NCBI GenBank assembly: GCA_965649105.1
Contig: CBFGJP010000037.1
Span: 1-23,254 of the forward strand
Direction: 5' to 3'
Source: JAOAFX01 sp965649105
GTDB taxonomy: Bacteria > Hydrothermota > Tepidihabitantia > SM23-42 > JAOAFX01
Length of the DNA stretch: 23,254 bases
Shown: positions 7,354 through 15,884 of the stretch, piece by piece
Numbering within the stretch: position 1 is the stretch's first letter
Layout of the letters: every line of letters starts with the position of its first letter
The notes under the pieces: model-generated
The model's input: the letters and a program-made list of their open reading frames with translations, nothing else
Database searches by the model: none
What the model was told of the DNA's origin: nothing
Program-made: the position numbers and the translations under genes

Positions 7354-8427
7354 TTATTTATATTCTTTTGCCGTTTCTTCACCCGTAAGGACGCGCAGCA
7401 CGCCCAGTGCCAGTGCCTCCATCTCTCCTTCACCTGGATATACAAAAAATTTGGGGCATAAAAATTCTATCCAGGATTTTAGTGTATTTACAAATTTTTC
7501 AGAATGGGCAATACCACCAGTTATAATTATTGCATCAATCTTTCCTTTTAATACAACTGCATAGGCACCGACTTCCTTTGCAACCTGATAAATTAAGGCA
7601 TTATAAACCTGCTCTGCATATTGGTCTCCACCGGCAATCCTCTTTTCTACTTCCTGAATATCATCAGTACCAAGATATGATAGCAATCCACCTTCTCTCA
7701 AGAGTTTCTTTTTAATCTCTGACTCAGTGTATTTTCCACTGAGGCACAATTCCACAAGCGGTATTGTTGGCAGTGCACCGGTCCGCTGGGGTGAAAACGG
7801 ACCATCCTCATTTGCATTTGACGAATCAACCTGTTTACCTTTCAGATGTGCGGCGACCGTAATCCCGGTGCCGAGATGAACGATGATAAAATTACAATCG
7901 TTATATGGTTTATTCAATTCCTTTGCTGTTTTCTTTGCCACCATCCTTACATTTAACGCATGGCTCAATGCCTTTCTATTTATCTCCTTCAATCCTGAAA
8001 ACCTTGATAATTCCCAGAATTCATCAACCGAGACCGGATCTACAAAATAAGCCTTGATACCAACACCATCTGCAATTTCCTTGGCAATCATCGCACCCAA
8101 AAGTGAAGGATGTTCTGACTGGTAATTACCATTTTTTATATCCTCAATCAATTTTTCATTAACAAGATATGTCCCGCTTGTCAGTGGTTTGAAAGGACCA
8201 CCCCTGCCCACGACCGCACTTAAATTTTTCAAATCAAAGTCTTTGCTTTTTAGAAAACCAATTATTTTGTCTTTTCGCCAATGATACTGGTCGATGATTT
8301 TCTGAAATTGCTTCAAGTCTTCAGGACTGTGTCGGATATTTTCTTCCAGAATAGGCTGAGAATTTTTATAAACCGCAATCCTGGTTGAACCTGCGCCAGG
8401 ATTGATCACCAGAATGTCGTAGTACAT
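7354..8427 (-). CDS. buk: Butyrate kinase
   Basis: The product is about 357 aa, the usual length for Buk. It is an ASKHA-fold acyl kinase that interconverts butyryl-phosphate plus ADP with butyrate plus ATP in the cytoplasm. Visible motifs are the N-terminal phosphate-binding loop NPGAGSTRIAVY, the central VGRGG and HLGTGITVAAH blocks, GPFSPQRTGALP and the late ITGGIAHS/PGEGEMEALALG stretch, all typical of butyrate rather than acetate kinase. Two ATGs lie side by side at 8430 and 8427. An AGGAGG box at 8432-8437 is only 1 nt from the first and 4 nt from the second, so I prefer 8427. No phosphotransbutyrylase gene is adjacent. Branched-chain or other short acyl phosphates are possible substrates. 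Confidence 0.93.
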   Translation of the reverse strand: MYYDILVINPGAGSTRIAVYKNSQPILEENIRHSPEDLKQFQKIIDQYHWRKDKIIGFLKSKDFDLKNLSAVVGRGGPFKPLTSGTYLVNEKLIEDIKNGNYQSEHPSLLGAMIAKEIADGVGIKAYFVDPVSVDEFWELSRFSGLKEINRKALSHALNVRMVAKKTAKELNKPYNDCNFIIVHLGTGITVAAHLKGKQVDSSNANEDGPFSPQRTGALPTIPLVELCLSGKYTESEIKKKLLREGGLLSYLGTDDIQEVEKRIAGGDQYAEQVYNALIYQVAKEVGAYAVVLKGKIDAIIITGGIAHSEKFVNTLKSWIEFLCPKFFVYPGEGEMEALALGVLRVLTGEETAKEYK

Positions 8428-8431
8428 CATA

Positions 8432-8437
8432 CCTCCT
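8432..8437 (-). promoter_or_regulatory. Strong Shine-Dalgarno of buk
   Basis: AGGAGG on the minus strand overlaps the stop codon (8437-8439) of the upstream TPR gene and lies 4 nt before ATG 8427. It decides between the two adjacent ATG codons and implies translational coupling. It also shows that this genome uses canonical ribosome-binding sites inside operons. Confidence 0.75.
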
Positions 8438-10515
8438 TATCTAATTTTTAGAGCCTTTAATAAACTTGAATCAGGCATAATCCCAAATTTTTTCAAAACC
8501 TCAACATCCTTCCGCGCCTTAACAAATTCACCTTTTGTATAATACGCTACCGCGCGGTTATAATAAGCTGCTGCATAGTTGGAATCAATTTCTATCGCCC
8601 GGTTATAATCCTCAATTGCCTGTTCAATTTTATCAAGGTCAAGATAGATATTTCCACGATTATTATATGCTTGGGCAAAATCTGGATTTAAACGCAATGC
8701 TTGATTATAATCAAAAAGTGCCTGTTCAAGTTTATGGATTCGGGTAAAAGCCACTGCCCTATTATAGTACGCATCAACATTTAAAGGATCAATTTGTAAT
8801 GTCTTTGTATAATATTTAATCGCATTATCAAAATCACCATAAATAAAATAAACATCACCCCTGCCTAAATACGCCACCGCAAGATAAGGGTCAAGGGCAA
8901 TAGCTCGTTCATATTGCTCTATTGCGAGATTATAATTCTTTAGATTAAAATAGAGAACTCCGAGGTTGTAATATGCCTCGGCTAAATTGGGATTCAGTTG
9001 CAGGGCATGGGCCAAATCATTGTATGCCCTGTCATATTCACCAATCCGGACATATATTGCACCACGGTCTACATAACCCATTACAAAATTAGGCTGGATA
9101 TTAAGGGCGGTTGTAAAATCAGCGATTGCCTTGTCAAATTGACCGAGATTTTCATATACCGAACCTCGATTGAAATAAGGTAATTCCAATCCTGGTGAAT
9201 ATTCTATTGCCTTATTAAAATCCTCAATCGCCTTTTCGTAAGCACCCAAAAATTTATAGGCATTGCCGCGATTGTTATAAGCAATGCCATTTTGCGGATA
9301 TTTTTTTAAAACATCGGACCAGAGGGTGATGCTATTCTTCCAGACTCTACATCGGTTAAAAGAAATGATACCCATAAACAAAAAAATCACTAATAAAAGC
9401 ACCACCAATATAGTTCTAAAAGTTCTCAAAGTCTCTAATCTTTTATGATACAACCATTCAATCAATAACCCAAAGATAAAAAACAATCCAATTGAGGGTA
9501 TATATGTATAACGGTCAGCCGCGATTGCCGGTGCCACCAGGGGTATTAATTGGCTTACCGGGAATAAAGTGATGATAAAAAACAATGCGCCAAAAAGGAT
9601 TTTATGGGTATATCTAATTGTTCTTATTATTAAATATACAATCACTGCAACAATCAAAGGTGATATAATGAATACTGCCGGTAAAGATTTCTCGAATTCT
9701 TCCGGATAGGGATAAAATGCAGAAAGATTTATGGGCAAAATGAGTTTATAAAGATAGAATACTACATTGTAGAAAAAAACGAATATGTGCTTCAAATAAC
9801 TAATTAATGGAAGTGACCCGGAACCCTGAAAATGAATGTTGATTATAGCGATTAATATTGCTGGTATAAAATAGGCAATCTTTGAATAAATCTGTTTTAT
9901 TTTAAACTGCTGGTCATAGTAATAATCAATTAGAATCAATACTAAAGGGAATGTCACCGCCATTGGTTTTGATAAAAGAGATAAAATGAAAAGCAAAATC
10001 GATAAAAAATAGCATATCTTCCGTTTATTCTCTCGGTAAAAATCATAAAGAATCAAACTACTCAAAAAGAAAAATGAATAAAGCATATCCTTTCTTTCGG
10101 TCGCCCAGGCAACCGATTCAACATGCAATGGATGGATACCGAAGAGCAGACTGACAATTGTGCAAATCAATAGATTATTGGTAAAAAGATAAATGAGCAA
10201 AAAGACCAGAATTACATTCAACAGATGTAAAATAAGGTTTATCAAATGAGTAACAAAAGGGTTAAGTCTAAAGAATTTGTTCTCAAGTGCAAAAGATAAA
10301 ACGGTGAGTGGGATATAAGTTCCTACATATCCCGACGTAAATATTTCTTTAATGTTTTCCCAGGAGAGATCTTTAATTGAATGATTGGCAGTGATCAAAT
10401 GATAATCATCCCAGTTGCAGTAGCCATTTTTAAGCGATGGCGACAGAGAAATGAAGGTAAAAATAACTATCCCGACGATTAAAATTGTTATCTTTTTCTG
10501 TAGCGATAGATTCAT
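8437..10515 (-). CDS. TMTC-like GT-C membrane glycosyltransferase with eight C-terminal TPRs
   Basis: The product is 692 aa. Residues 1-385 are a polytopic membrane domain with the first-loop acidic pair of GT-C enzymes (NWDDYH, Asp36-Asp37), HPLHVESVAWATERKDML at about 128-145 and AADRYTYIPSIG near 332-343. These are hallmarks of the TMTC/PMT-like family that uses lipid-linked sugars. Residues about 407-680 hold eight consecutive 34-residue TPRs (for example AYNNRGNAYKFLGAYEKAIE). By analogy it may O-glycosylate exported proteins, with the TPRs binding the target or a partner; this is inference. Its ATG overlaps the xerD stop by 4 nt, and GGGAG lies upstream. The bacterial members of this family are poorly characterised. 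Confidence 0.85.
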   Translation of the reverse strand: MNLSLQKKITILIVGIVIFTFISLSPSLKNGYCNWDDYHLITANHSIKDLSWENIKEIFTSGYVGTYIPLTVLSFALENKFFRLNPFVTHLINLILHLLNVILVFLLIYLFTNNLLICTIVSLLFGIHPLHVESVAWATERKDMLYSFFFLSSLILYDFYRENKRKICYFLSILLFILSLLSKPMAVTFPLVLILIDYYYDQQFKIKQIYSKIAYFIPAILIAIINIHFQGSGSLPLISYLKHIFVFFYNVVFYLYKLILPINLSAFYPYPEEFEKSLPAVFIISPLIVAVIVYLIIRTIRYTHKILFGALFFIITLFPVSQLIPLVAPAIAADRYTYIPSIGLFFIFGLLIEWLYHKRLETLRTFRTILVVLLLVIFLFMGIISFNRCRVWKNSITLWSDVLKKYPQNGIAYNNRGNAYKFLGAYEKAIEDFNKAIEYSPGLELPYFNRGSVYENLGQFDKAIADFTTALNIQPNFVMGYVDRGAIYVRIGEYDRAYNDLAHALQLNPNLAEAYYNLGVLYFNLKNYNLAIEQYERAIALDPYLAVAYLGRGDVYFIYGDFDNAIKYYTKTLQIDPLNVDAYYNRAVAFTRIHKLEQALFDYNQALRLNPDFAQAYNNRGNIYLDLDKIEQAIEDYNRAIEIDSNYAAAYYNRAVAYYTKGEFVKARKDVEVLKKFGIMPDSSLLKALKIR

Positions 10516-11408
10516 AATTCTTTCTCCCGAGGATGATGGTCACGGTGAACCTGTTTTAAATATTCGCGGTCAATATGCGTATATATCTGAGTAGTAGAAA
10601 TATCTGAATGCCCGAGCAATTCCTGGACCACCCTCAGGTCGGCACCAGATTGTAATAGATGTGTTGCAAAAGAATGCCTAAAGGTATGGGGGGTAACTTT
10701 CTTTCTAACTCCTGCTTTTATGAGATATTTGCGCAGAATTTTCAGAAACCCCATTCTGGATAATTTGTTGCCTCTTGCGTTCAAAATTAGATAGGGTAAT
10801 TTTTTCTTTCTCATCAACAACGGCCTGCCCTGCTGGAGGTAAACCTGAATCGCCTTCAGCGCCTTTCTACCAAATGGGACAAAGCGCTGTTTATTCCCCT
10901 TACCGATAATGCTTAATAACTCATCCTGTATCATAATATCGCTTATCTTTAAATTCAGCAATTCAGATATACGCAATCCTGAGCCGTAGAGTAATTCGAG
11001 GCAGACCCTGTCTCTCAATCCTGCTGGTGTGTTCTCATCCGCCGATTCAATGATTGCATTCGCCTCTTCTATTGACAAGGTCATTGGTAATTTCCTTCCA
11101 ATTTTCAAAAGTTCTAAATCTTCGGTTGGATTATTCTCTATTTTATTAGTTGAAAAAAGATACGAATAATATGACCTCAGTGCCGAAATCTTGCGGTTGA
11201 TAGAGACCGGGCTCAAACCAATATCAAAAAGGGAATGAATAAAATTACGGAGGTCTTCCGTCTTTGCCGATAACAATTCCTTTTTTTGTGTCTTCAAGAA
11301 TAGGGCTAATTGTTTTATGTCCAAAAAGTATGATTGGATTGTATTCAATTCGCTACCCTGACTAATCAAAAAATTTTCAAAGTCGATTAGATTCAATTCA
11401 TCGGACAT
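10512..11408 (-). CDS. xerD: Tyrosine recombinase XerC/XerD
   Basis: The product is 298 aa, the typical Xer length. A SAM-like core-binding domain occupies about 5-90 and the catalytic domain about 105-290. All active-site residues are present: Arg146 (GSGLRISEL), Lys170 (GKGNKQR), His241 and Arg244 (HTFRHSFATHLL), His267 (LLGHSDISTT) and nucleophile Tyr276 (IYTHI). It should resolve chromosome dimers at a dif site before division. XerC and XerD cannot be separated by eye, and this may be the single Xer of the genome. It is the first gene of a four-gene operon. A promoter ends 10 nt before the ATG, with no clear Shine-Dalgarno. Nothing nearby suggests an integrated element. Confidence 0.92.
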   Translation of the reverse strand: MSDELNLIDFENFLISQGSELNTIQSYFLDIKQLALFLKTQKKELLSAKTEDLRNFIHSLFDIGLSPVSINRKISALRSYYSYLFSTNKIENNPTEDLELLKIGRKLPMTLSIEEANAIIESADENTPAGLRDRVCLELLYGSGLRISELLNLKISDIMIQDELLSIIGKGNKQRFVPFGRKALKAIQVYLQQGRPLLMRKKKLPYLILNARGNKLSRMGFLKILRKYLIKAGVRKKVTPHTFRHSFATHLLQSGADLRVVQELLGHSDISTTQIYTHIDREYLKQVHRDHHPREKEL

Positions 11409-11418
11409 AATATGACTT

Positions 11419-11446
11419 ATGATAACTAAAATCTATGTTTAGTCAA
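11419..11446 (-). promoter_or_regulatory. Promoter of the xerD operon with very short leader
   Basis: On the minus strand TTGACT (11441-11446), a 16 bp spacer and TATCAT (11419-11424) are followed by 10 nt and then ATG 11408. The predicted transcript would have a leader of about 3-4 nt, too short for a Shine-Dalgarno. Confidence 0.65.
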
Positions 11447-11584
11447 GAAGACAAAATCCTGAGTCCATTTTACATTTTTGAAAATTAAATTAGTAATATT
11501 TGAAAGGATTGTGGATTTTTCTCGTTTTCCCCCATCAAAGGTAAGGAAAGTAAAAAGGAACCAGAACGCAATCTCATTAATACT
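11447..11584. other. Central part of the divergent intergenic region
   Basis: Between the two divergent promoters (xerD to the left, the membrane glycosyltransferase to the right) lie about 140 bp of AT-rich sequence. I find no ORF with coding character, no tRNA-like fold and no clear hairpin or repeat. It may hold regulator sites that cannot be recognised by eye. Confidence 0.4.
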
Positions 11585-11612
11585 TTGACAAACCTCTGGG
11601 ATTATATATAAT
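11585..11612 (+). promoter_or_regulatory. Consensus promoter abutting a GTG start
   Basis: TTGACA (11585-11590), a 16 bp spacer and TATAAT (11607-11612) are followed by TAACT and then GTG 11618. All twelve hexamer bases match the sigma-70 consensus. The expected +1 is the G of the start codon, so the message is predicted to be leaderless. Confidence 0.85.
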
Positions 11613-11617
11613 TAACT

Positions 11618-13516
11618 GTGCCAAAGCCGAAATTTAATCTATGGTACATAACACTTACCCTTATTTTCGTGCTTGCCTTTTTCATTTCCTTACGGAAGAT
11701 TTATGATACCGATATCGGTTTTCATCTCCGGGGTGGTGAATGGATGCTCACCAGCAAATCATTTCATCACTATGACCAGTTTACTTATACCGTGCGCCAT
11801 CATGAATATATCGCAATGTACTGGCTTTATCAGATAATTTTATTTATTATTTTCAAAGTTTCGGGCGATGGTGGTATTTCAATCTTTAATAGTATTTTGA
11901 TTTTAATCTTTTTTATCTTATTATATCTGCGTCTGAAGAATTCCTCAATCCCTATCTGGTTGATATCTATTTTAATTCTGACAAGCATCTTTTCTTTTGA
12001 GATAAGATTCGGTGTAAGACCCGAAATTTTCACTTATATATTCATGGTATTTATGCTCTTCATCATTGATCTCTTTTATTACCATAAAAAAAATCTTCTT
12101 TTTCTATTGCCAGTTGTCCAGTTACTCTGGGTTAATTTTCATGGATTATTTATCTTAGGCTGGGGTATTTTGCTTTTCTACCTTATCAGTATGTTCCTTA
12201 ACGAGAGAAAAAGATTTAAAGAGTTACTCAAATGGACAATTATCTCCGTTTTAATCTCATTTTTGAATCCTTATCATATCAAAGGTATTTTATTTCCTTT
12301 TTATCTCTTCACCAGACTCCAGAATTCAAGCATCTTTAAAGATGCAATAACTGAATTTGCCTCACCTTTATCGGCACGGGGATTTTTACTTACATCCCAT
12401 ACCGCCCTCTTTGTATACTTCAGCTATTTTGCTCTCGGTAGTTTATTACTTATTATAAATTTGAACAAAAGAAGAATTTATGAATATCTCCTGTTCCTCA
12501 CATTTGGTTATCTATCAATTACAGCGGTGCGTAATATTCCTTTATTTATAATAGTTGTTATTCAGATCATCGGTAATAGTATCAGAGATTTAATTCCTGT
12601 AATAAAAAGATTCGTAAAAATTTCGAAGTTCTTAGAAAATACAATGGCAATAGTTGTTTCGTTGTTTATAATTTTGTTTATTATCCATATTATCAATAAT
12701 GGATATTATGCTTTTCGTGGTGGGGGAAAATTTGGCATCGGTTTTGACCCAGATATGCAACCCATCAAGGTTTGTGAATTTATAAATGAGAATAACTTTA
12801 AAGCCAAAATACTCAATGATTTGAATCGGGGGAGTTGGTTAATATGGTCGGTGCGCGAACCGGTTTATATTGACGGTCGGCTTGAAGTTATCAAAGAAGC
12901 ATTATTCAAAGAATTCCATGAAAGCCATCAACCAGGGGGCATAATCAAACTTATTGAAAAATACAGACCCGACTTAATCATATTTGACTACTCGTATCCT
13001 GAAGCTTTTGTCTGGGATATTGATTTAGAAAATTCACAAAAATGGAGTATTATCTATTGGGATGAAACCTCCGTAATATATGCAAGAGATGGCTATGCCG
13101 AAAAATTTAAACCATTTTCTATTTCAAAGGCAATCCAAAATTTAGGGATTGATACGGATCTGGACGAACGGAAAATATGGCATATATTAACCAAACCCCA
13201 AAAATCACTTTTTACCCTTTTTTTGGAAAGTCTTTATAAGAAACAAACCTATCCAGTAAGTTTGACACGAATGGCATTCTTTGCCTTAATAAAACTGGAT
13301 TTTCCTAGTGCCGAGATCCTTTATTTAAATGCCTTAAAGATCGCCGAATACCACCGCGCTGAAATATATTTTCGTCTTGGCCTTATCTACCATTTTATGC
13401 AAAAATTTGATCGAGCAGAATATTGTTATCGCCGGGTTTTAAGTGAAAAACCTAAGCATAAAAATGCCCGGGAAATGTTAAATCTCTTGAAACAAGGATT
13501 GCCCCCGGTTAAATAA
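11618..13516 (+). CDS. Polytopic GT-C-like membrane protein with C-terminal TPR segment
   Basis: The product is 632 aa. About a dozen hydrophobic helices fill residues 8-370. The first loop carries the acidic motif YDTDIGFHLRGGEWM (Asp30, Asp32) followed by DQFTYT, the pattern of bacterial membrane proteins related to PMT/ArnT glycosyltransferases. A soluble part (about 370-540) contains IYIDGRLE, and the last 80 residues form one or two TPR-like hairpins (AEIYFRLGLIYHFMQKFDRAE). It probably transfers sugars from a lipid carrier in the periplasm; no acceptor can be named. It is transcribed alone, divergently from xerD, and ends 7 bp from the convergent mnmA. The start GTG 11618 is set by the promoter immediately upstream; there is no ribosome-binding site. 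Confidence 0.75.
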   Translation: MPKPKFNLWYITLTLIFVLAFFISLRKIYDTDIGFHLRGGEWMLTSKSFHHYDQFTYTVRHHEYIAMYWLYQIILFIIFKVSGDGGISIFNSILILIFFILLYLRLKNSSIPIWLISILILTSIFSFEIRFGVRPEIFTYIFMVFMLFIIDLFYYHKKNLLFLLPVVQLLWVNFHGLFILGWGILLFYLISMFLNERKRFKELLKWTIISVLISFLNPYHIKGILFPFYLFTRLQNSSIFKDAITEFASPLSARGFLLTSHTALFVYFSYFALGSLLLIINLNKRRIYEYLLFLTFGYLSITAVRNIPLFIIVVIQIIGNSIRDLIPVIKRFVKISKFLENTMAIVVSLFIILFIIHIINNGYYAFRGGGKFGIGFDPDMQPIKVCEFINENNFKAKILNDLNRGSWLIWSVREPVYIDGRLEVIKEALFKEFHESHQPGGIIKLIEKYRPDLIIFDYSYPEAFVWDIDLENSQKWSIIYWDETSVIYARDGYAEKFKPFSISKAIQNLGIDTDLDERKIWHILTKPQKSLFTLFLESLYKKQTYPVSLTRMAFFALIKLDFPSAEILYLNALKIAEYHRAEIYFRLGLIYHFMQKFDRAEYCYRRVLSEKPKHKNAREMLNLLKQGLPPVK

Positions 13517-13523
13517 TAATTTC

Positions 13524-14549
13524 TTAATCGATGATTTCACTGATTATTCCACCGCCGAGGACTATATCATTTTGATAAAATACAACTGATTGTCCCGGTG
13601 TTATTGCCCATTGGGGTTTTTCAAAACATACCCTTGCCCTGTTGTTTTCAAAAAAAACCGATGCAGGACTTAGATGTGCCACATACCTTGTCTTTGCCAA
13701 AACATTTATTGTCCCACTATAATCAGTCGGGATGACAAAACTTAGGTCTTCAGCAATCAGACTCTTTTTGTAAGCATCCTGCCTTTTACCCACATAGATT
13801 GCATTTTTTGTCGGATCAATCTTTATCACATAATAAGGTTCTTTATTACTTACCCCTATGCCTTTACGCTGTCCATAGGTATAGTGGAAAATCCCTTTGT
13901 GTTCACCAATTTTATTCCCGTATTTGTCATAAATCGGACCTTTTTTCTCTTGAACAATCTCCCGCAAATATGTAGTATAGTCCATATCAGGCAAAAAGCA
14001 AACATCCTGGCTCTTTTTTCTCTGGGCAGTAGGTAATTTTAATTTTTGAGCAATCTTTCTTACTTCCTCTTTTGTATAATTACCGAGTGGAAGAAGCATC
14101 TTTGACAACTGATTTTGATCCAATCGATATAAGAAATAGGACTGTTCATTTTTGTCTTTTCCCCTTTTCAACAAATAAAAACCATTTTTCTTTTCAATCC
14201 TTGCGTAATGCCCAGTGGCAATCATATCAAAACCCATTTCAAGTGCATTTTGCAGAAATAATCCGAATTTTATAAGTTTATTGCATAATACGCAGGGATT
14301 CGGGGTTCTACCTGATTTATATTCTTTTACAAAATTGTCTATGATTGTCTTCTGATAATAATCAGCGAAATCAAATAAATGAAATTTTATAGCAAGTGTT
14401 TCGCAGACATTCCTTGCCGACTCAATTTCGTCATTCCCAACCCCTTTGAATAACATTGTCGCACCTGCAATATCATAGCCTTGCATTTTCAATAATGCCG
14501 CACAGGTGCTCGAATCAACCCCGCCGCTAATTGCGACAAGAATTTTCAT
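13524..14549 (-). CDS. mnmA: tRNA-specific 2-thiouridylase MnmA
   Basis: The product is 341 aa. It activates U34 of tRNA Lys, Glu and Gln by adenylation and inserts sulfur to give 2-thiouridine. Visible features are the PP-loop SGGVDSS (8-14), TGHYARI, the catalytic region RTPNPCVLCN with Cys89, and the second active cysteine Cys184 in SQDVCFLP. The C-terminal beta-barrel ends with TPGQSVVFYQNDIVLGGGII. The position usually Asp in NPDxxCN is Cys86 here; I believe this variant also occurs in other bacterial lineages. The gene lies 12 bp after a cysteine desulfurase, its expected sulfur donor, and the two almost certainly form one operon. No strong Shine-Dalgarno is visible. Confidence 0.95.
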   Translation of the reverse strand: MKILVAISGGVDSSTCAALLKMQGYDIAGATMLFKGVGNDEIESARNVCETLAIKFHLFDFADYYQKTIIDNFVKEYKSGRTPNPCVLCNKLIKFGLFLQNALEMGFDMIATGHYARIEKKNGFYLLKRGKDKNEQSYFLYRLDQNQLSKMLLPLGNYTKEEVRKIAQKLKLPTAQRKKSQDVCFLPDMDYTTYLREIVQEKKGPIYDKYGNKIGEHKGIFHYTYGQRKGIGVSNKEPYYVIKIDPTKNAIYVGKRQDAYKKSLIAEDLSFVIPTDYSGTINVLAKTRYVAHLSPASVFFENNRARVCFEKPQWAITPGQSVVFYQNDIVLGGGIISEIID

Positions 14550-14561
14550 TTTCTTAATTTT

Positions 14562-15734
14562 TTATTTTCTTGTAAGCGGAGATATCGTCCTTAAGTCTTT
14601 TACAATCTTAGGAAAATGTTCACAAACAAAATCTATATCTTGTTCAGTTAAAAGCCTGCCCATGGTCATCCGAATGGAACCGCGGGCATCTTCAACCGGA
14701 ACCCCGATTGCGGTAAGAACATGAGATGGTTCAAGGGACCCGGAAGAACATGCCGAGCCGGTTGCAACTTCAATCCCGATCTGGTCGAGTCGCATCATCA
14801 ATGCCTCACCCTCAATGTATTTTACAATAAAATGACAATTATTAGGCAACCGTCGTTCAGGATGGCCATTTAAAACTATATCATCAACGCTATTCAAAAG
14901 CGATTTGATTAATTTATCGCGCAAATGCCTTGAATGTTCAACCCTTGCGGGCATTTCTTTAATTGCCAGTTCCACTGCCTTTGCCATGCCAACAATGCCT
15001 GGTACATTATGGGTTGATGCCCTTTTACCCATCTCCTGGGCACCACCATGTAATAGTGGCTCCATTCTTGTCCCTTTTCTAACATATAATGCCCCTACAC
15101 CCTTTGGTCCATAAAACTTATGGGCTGAAATTGATAATAAATCGACACCAAGACTATTGACATTTGTATCCACTGCCCCGAAAGATTGAACTGCATCAGT
15201 ATGCAAATATATATCCCTATCCCGACATATCTTTGCAATCTCTTCAATCGGTTCAATAGTGCCAATTTCGTTATTAGCATGCATTACTGAAACAAGGATG
15301 GTTTTATTTGTTATCGCCTTTTTTAGATCGTCCGGATCAACAAGTCCATATTTATCAACCGGTAGAAATGTTGTTTGAAAACCATGGGATTGCAGGAAAA
15401 TAAATGGCTCAAGGACCGCATGGTGTTCAATCTTTGTAGTTATAATATGATTGCCTTTTTCAGCCATAGCATAGGCAATACCTTTGATGGCGGTATTGTC
15501 TGATTCGCTGCCTCCGGAAGTAAAGATAATCTCCTCCGGGCTGGCACCAAGCGCCTCAGCAATAGTTTTGCGGGCATTTTCTATTGCTTCTCTTGCCTTC
15601 TGTCCCGATGTATGAAGACTTGAAGGATTTCCGAATTCTTCAAAAAAATAAGTCTCCATTGCCTCAAGTACAGCAGGATGGAGCGGCGTTGTTGCTGCAT
15701 AATCCAGATAAATTCTTTTTCTTATTTCCTTCAT
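14562..15734 (-). CDS. iscS: Cysteine desulfurase (IscS/NifS family)
   Basis: The product is 390 aa. This PLP enzyme takes sulfur from cysteine as an enzyme persulfide and passes it to acceptors. The N-terminal YLDYAATTP motif, EHHAVLEP with the cofactor-stacking His, the PLP lysine in SISAHKFYGPKG (Lys206) and the persulfide cysteine in ATGSACSSGSLEPSHVL (Cys329) are all present, as in the IscS/NifS group rather than SufS. Being directly upstream of mnmA, it likely feeds tRNA thiolation, as YrvO-type desulfurases do; an additional Fe-S role is possible, but no iscU is visible here. A perfect-consensus promoter ends 6 nt before the ATG, so the transcript should be leaderless. Confidence 0.95.
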   Translation of the reverse strand: MKEIRKRIYLDYAATTPLHPAVLEAMETYFFEEFGNPSSLHTSGQKAREAIENARKTIAEALGASPEEIIFTSGGSESDNTAIKGIAYAMAEKGNHIITTKIEHHAVLEPFIFLQSHGFQTTFLPVDKYGLVDPDDLKKAITNKTILVSVMHANNEIGTIEPIEEIAKICRDRDIYLHTDAVQSFGAVDTNVNSLGVDLLSISAHKFYGPKGVGALYVRKGTRMEPLLHGGAQEMGKRASTHNVPGIVGMAKAVELAIKEMPARVEHSRHLRDKLIKSLLNSVDDIVLNGHPERRLPNNCHFIVKYIEGEALMMRLDQIGIEVATGSACSSGSLEPSHVLTAIGVPVEDARGSIRMTMGRLLTEQDIDFVCEHFPKIVKDLRTISPLTRK

Positions 15735-15740
15735 AAGTCT

Positions 15741-15768
15741 ATTATATCTTAAATCGCGGTCCTGTCAA
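15741..15768 (-). promoter_or_regulatory. Consensus promoter abutting the ATG of iscS
   Basis: On the minus strand TTGACA (15763-15768), a 16 bp spacer and TATAAT (15741-15746) are followed by AGACTT and then ATG 15734. All hexamer bases match consensus and the A of ATG is the seventh base after the -10 box. There is no space for a ribosome-binding site. Confidence 0.85.
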
Positions 15769-15850
15769 TTGCCGTTTTAGTTAGTACAAGGTTTGAATCT
15801 CTACATATAATAATTGCTCATAAAATGGATAAAATTTTCCTCCGATGTGA

Positions 15851-15878
15851 TTGACTTTTTTTGTGCGCTGGATATAAT
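15851..15878 (+). promoter_or_regulatory. Consensus promoter abutting the ATG of the aminotransferase operon
   Basis: TTGACT (15851-15856), a 16 bp spacer and TATAAT (15873-15878) are followed by TTATTT and ATG 15885. A longer open frame from TTG 15861 would begin inside this promoter's spacer, so the promoter decides the start. Between this promoter and the divergent iscS promoter (15769-15850) I see no further gene or repeat. Confidence 0.85.
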
Positions 15879-15884
15879 TTATTT

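Noticed and set aside
8520..9300. Tandem repeats in the DNA of the TPR region
   Set aside because: The 102 bp periodicity reflects the 34-residue TPR protein repeats; nucleotide copies are diverged, so it is not a DNA repeat array.
10512..11408. Tyrosine recombinase as the integrase of a mobile element
   Set aside because: Length and motifs fit Xer, it is within a housekeeping operon, and no tRNA, direct repeats or cargo genes flank it.
15781..15830. Second plus-strand promoter around TTGAAT and TATAAT
   Set aside because: The two boxes are only 8 bp apart, and a full consensus promoter lies downstream at the correct distance from the start codon.
15861..15884. TTG 15861 as the aminotransferase start
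   Set aside because: It lies between the -35 and -10 boxes of the promoter; ATG 15885 follows the -10 at the right distance and starts a normal N-terminus.
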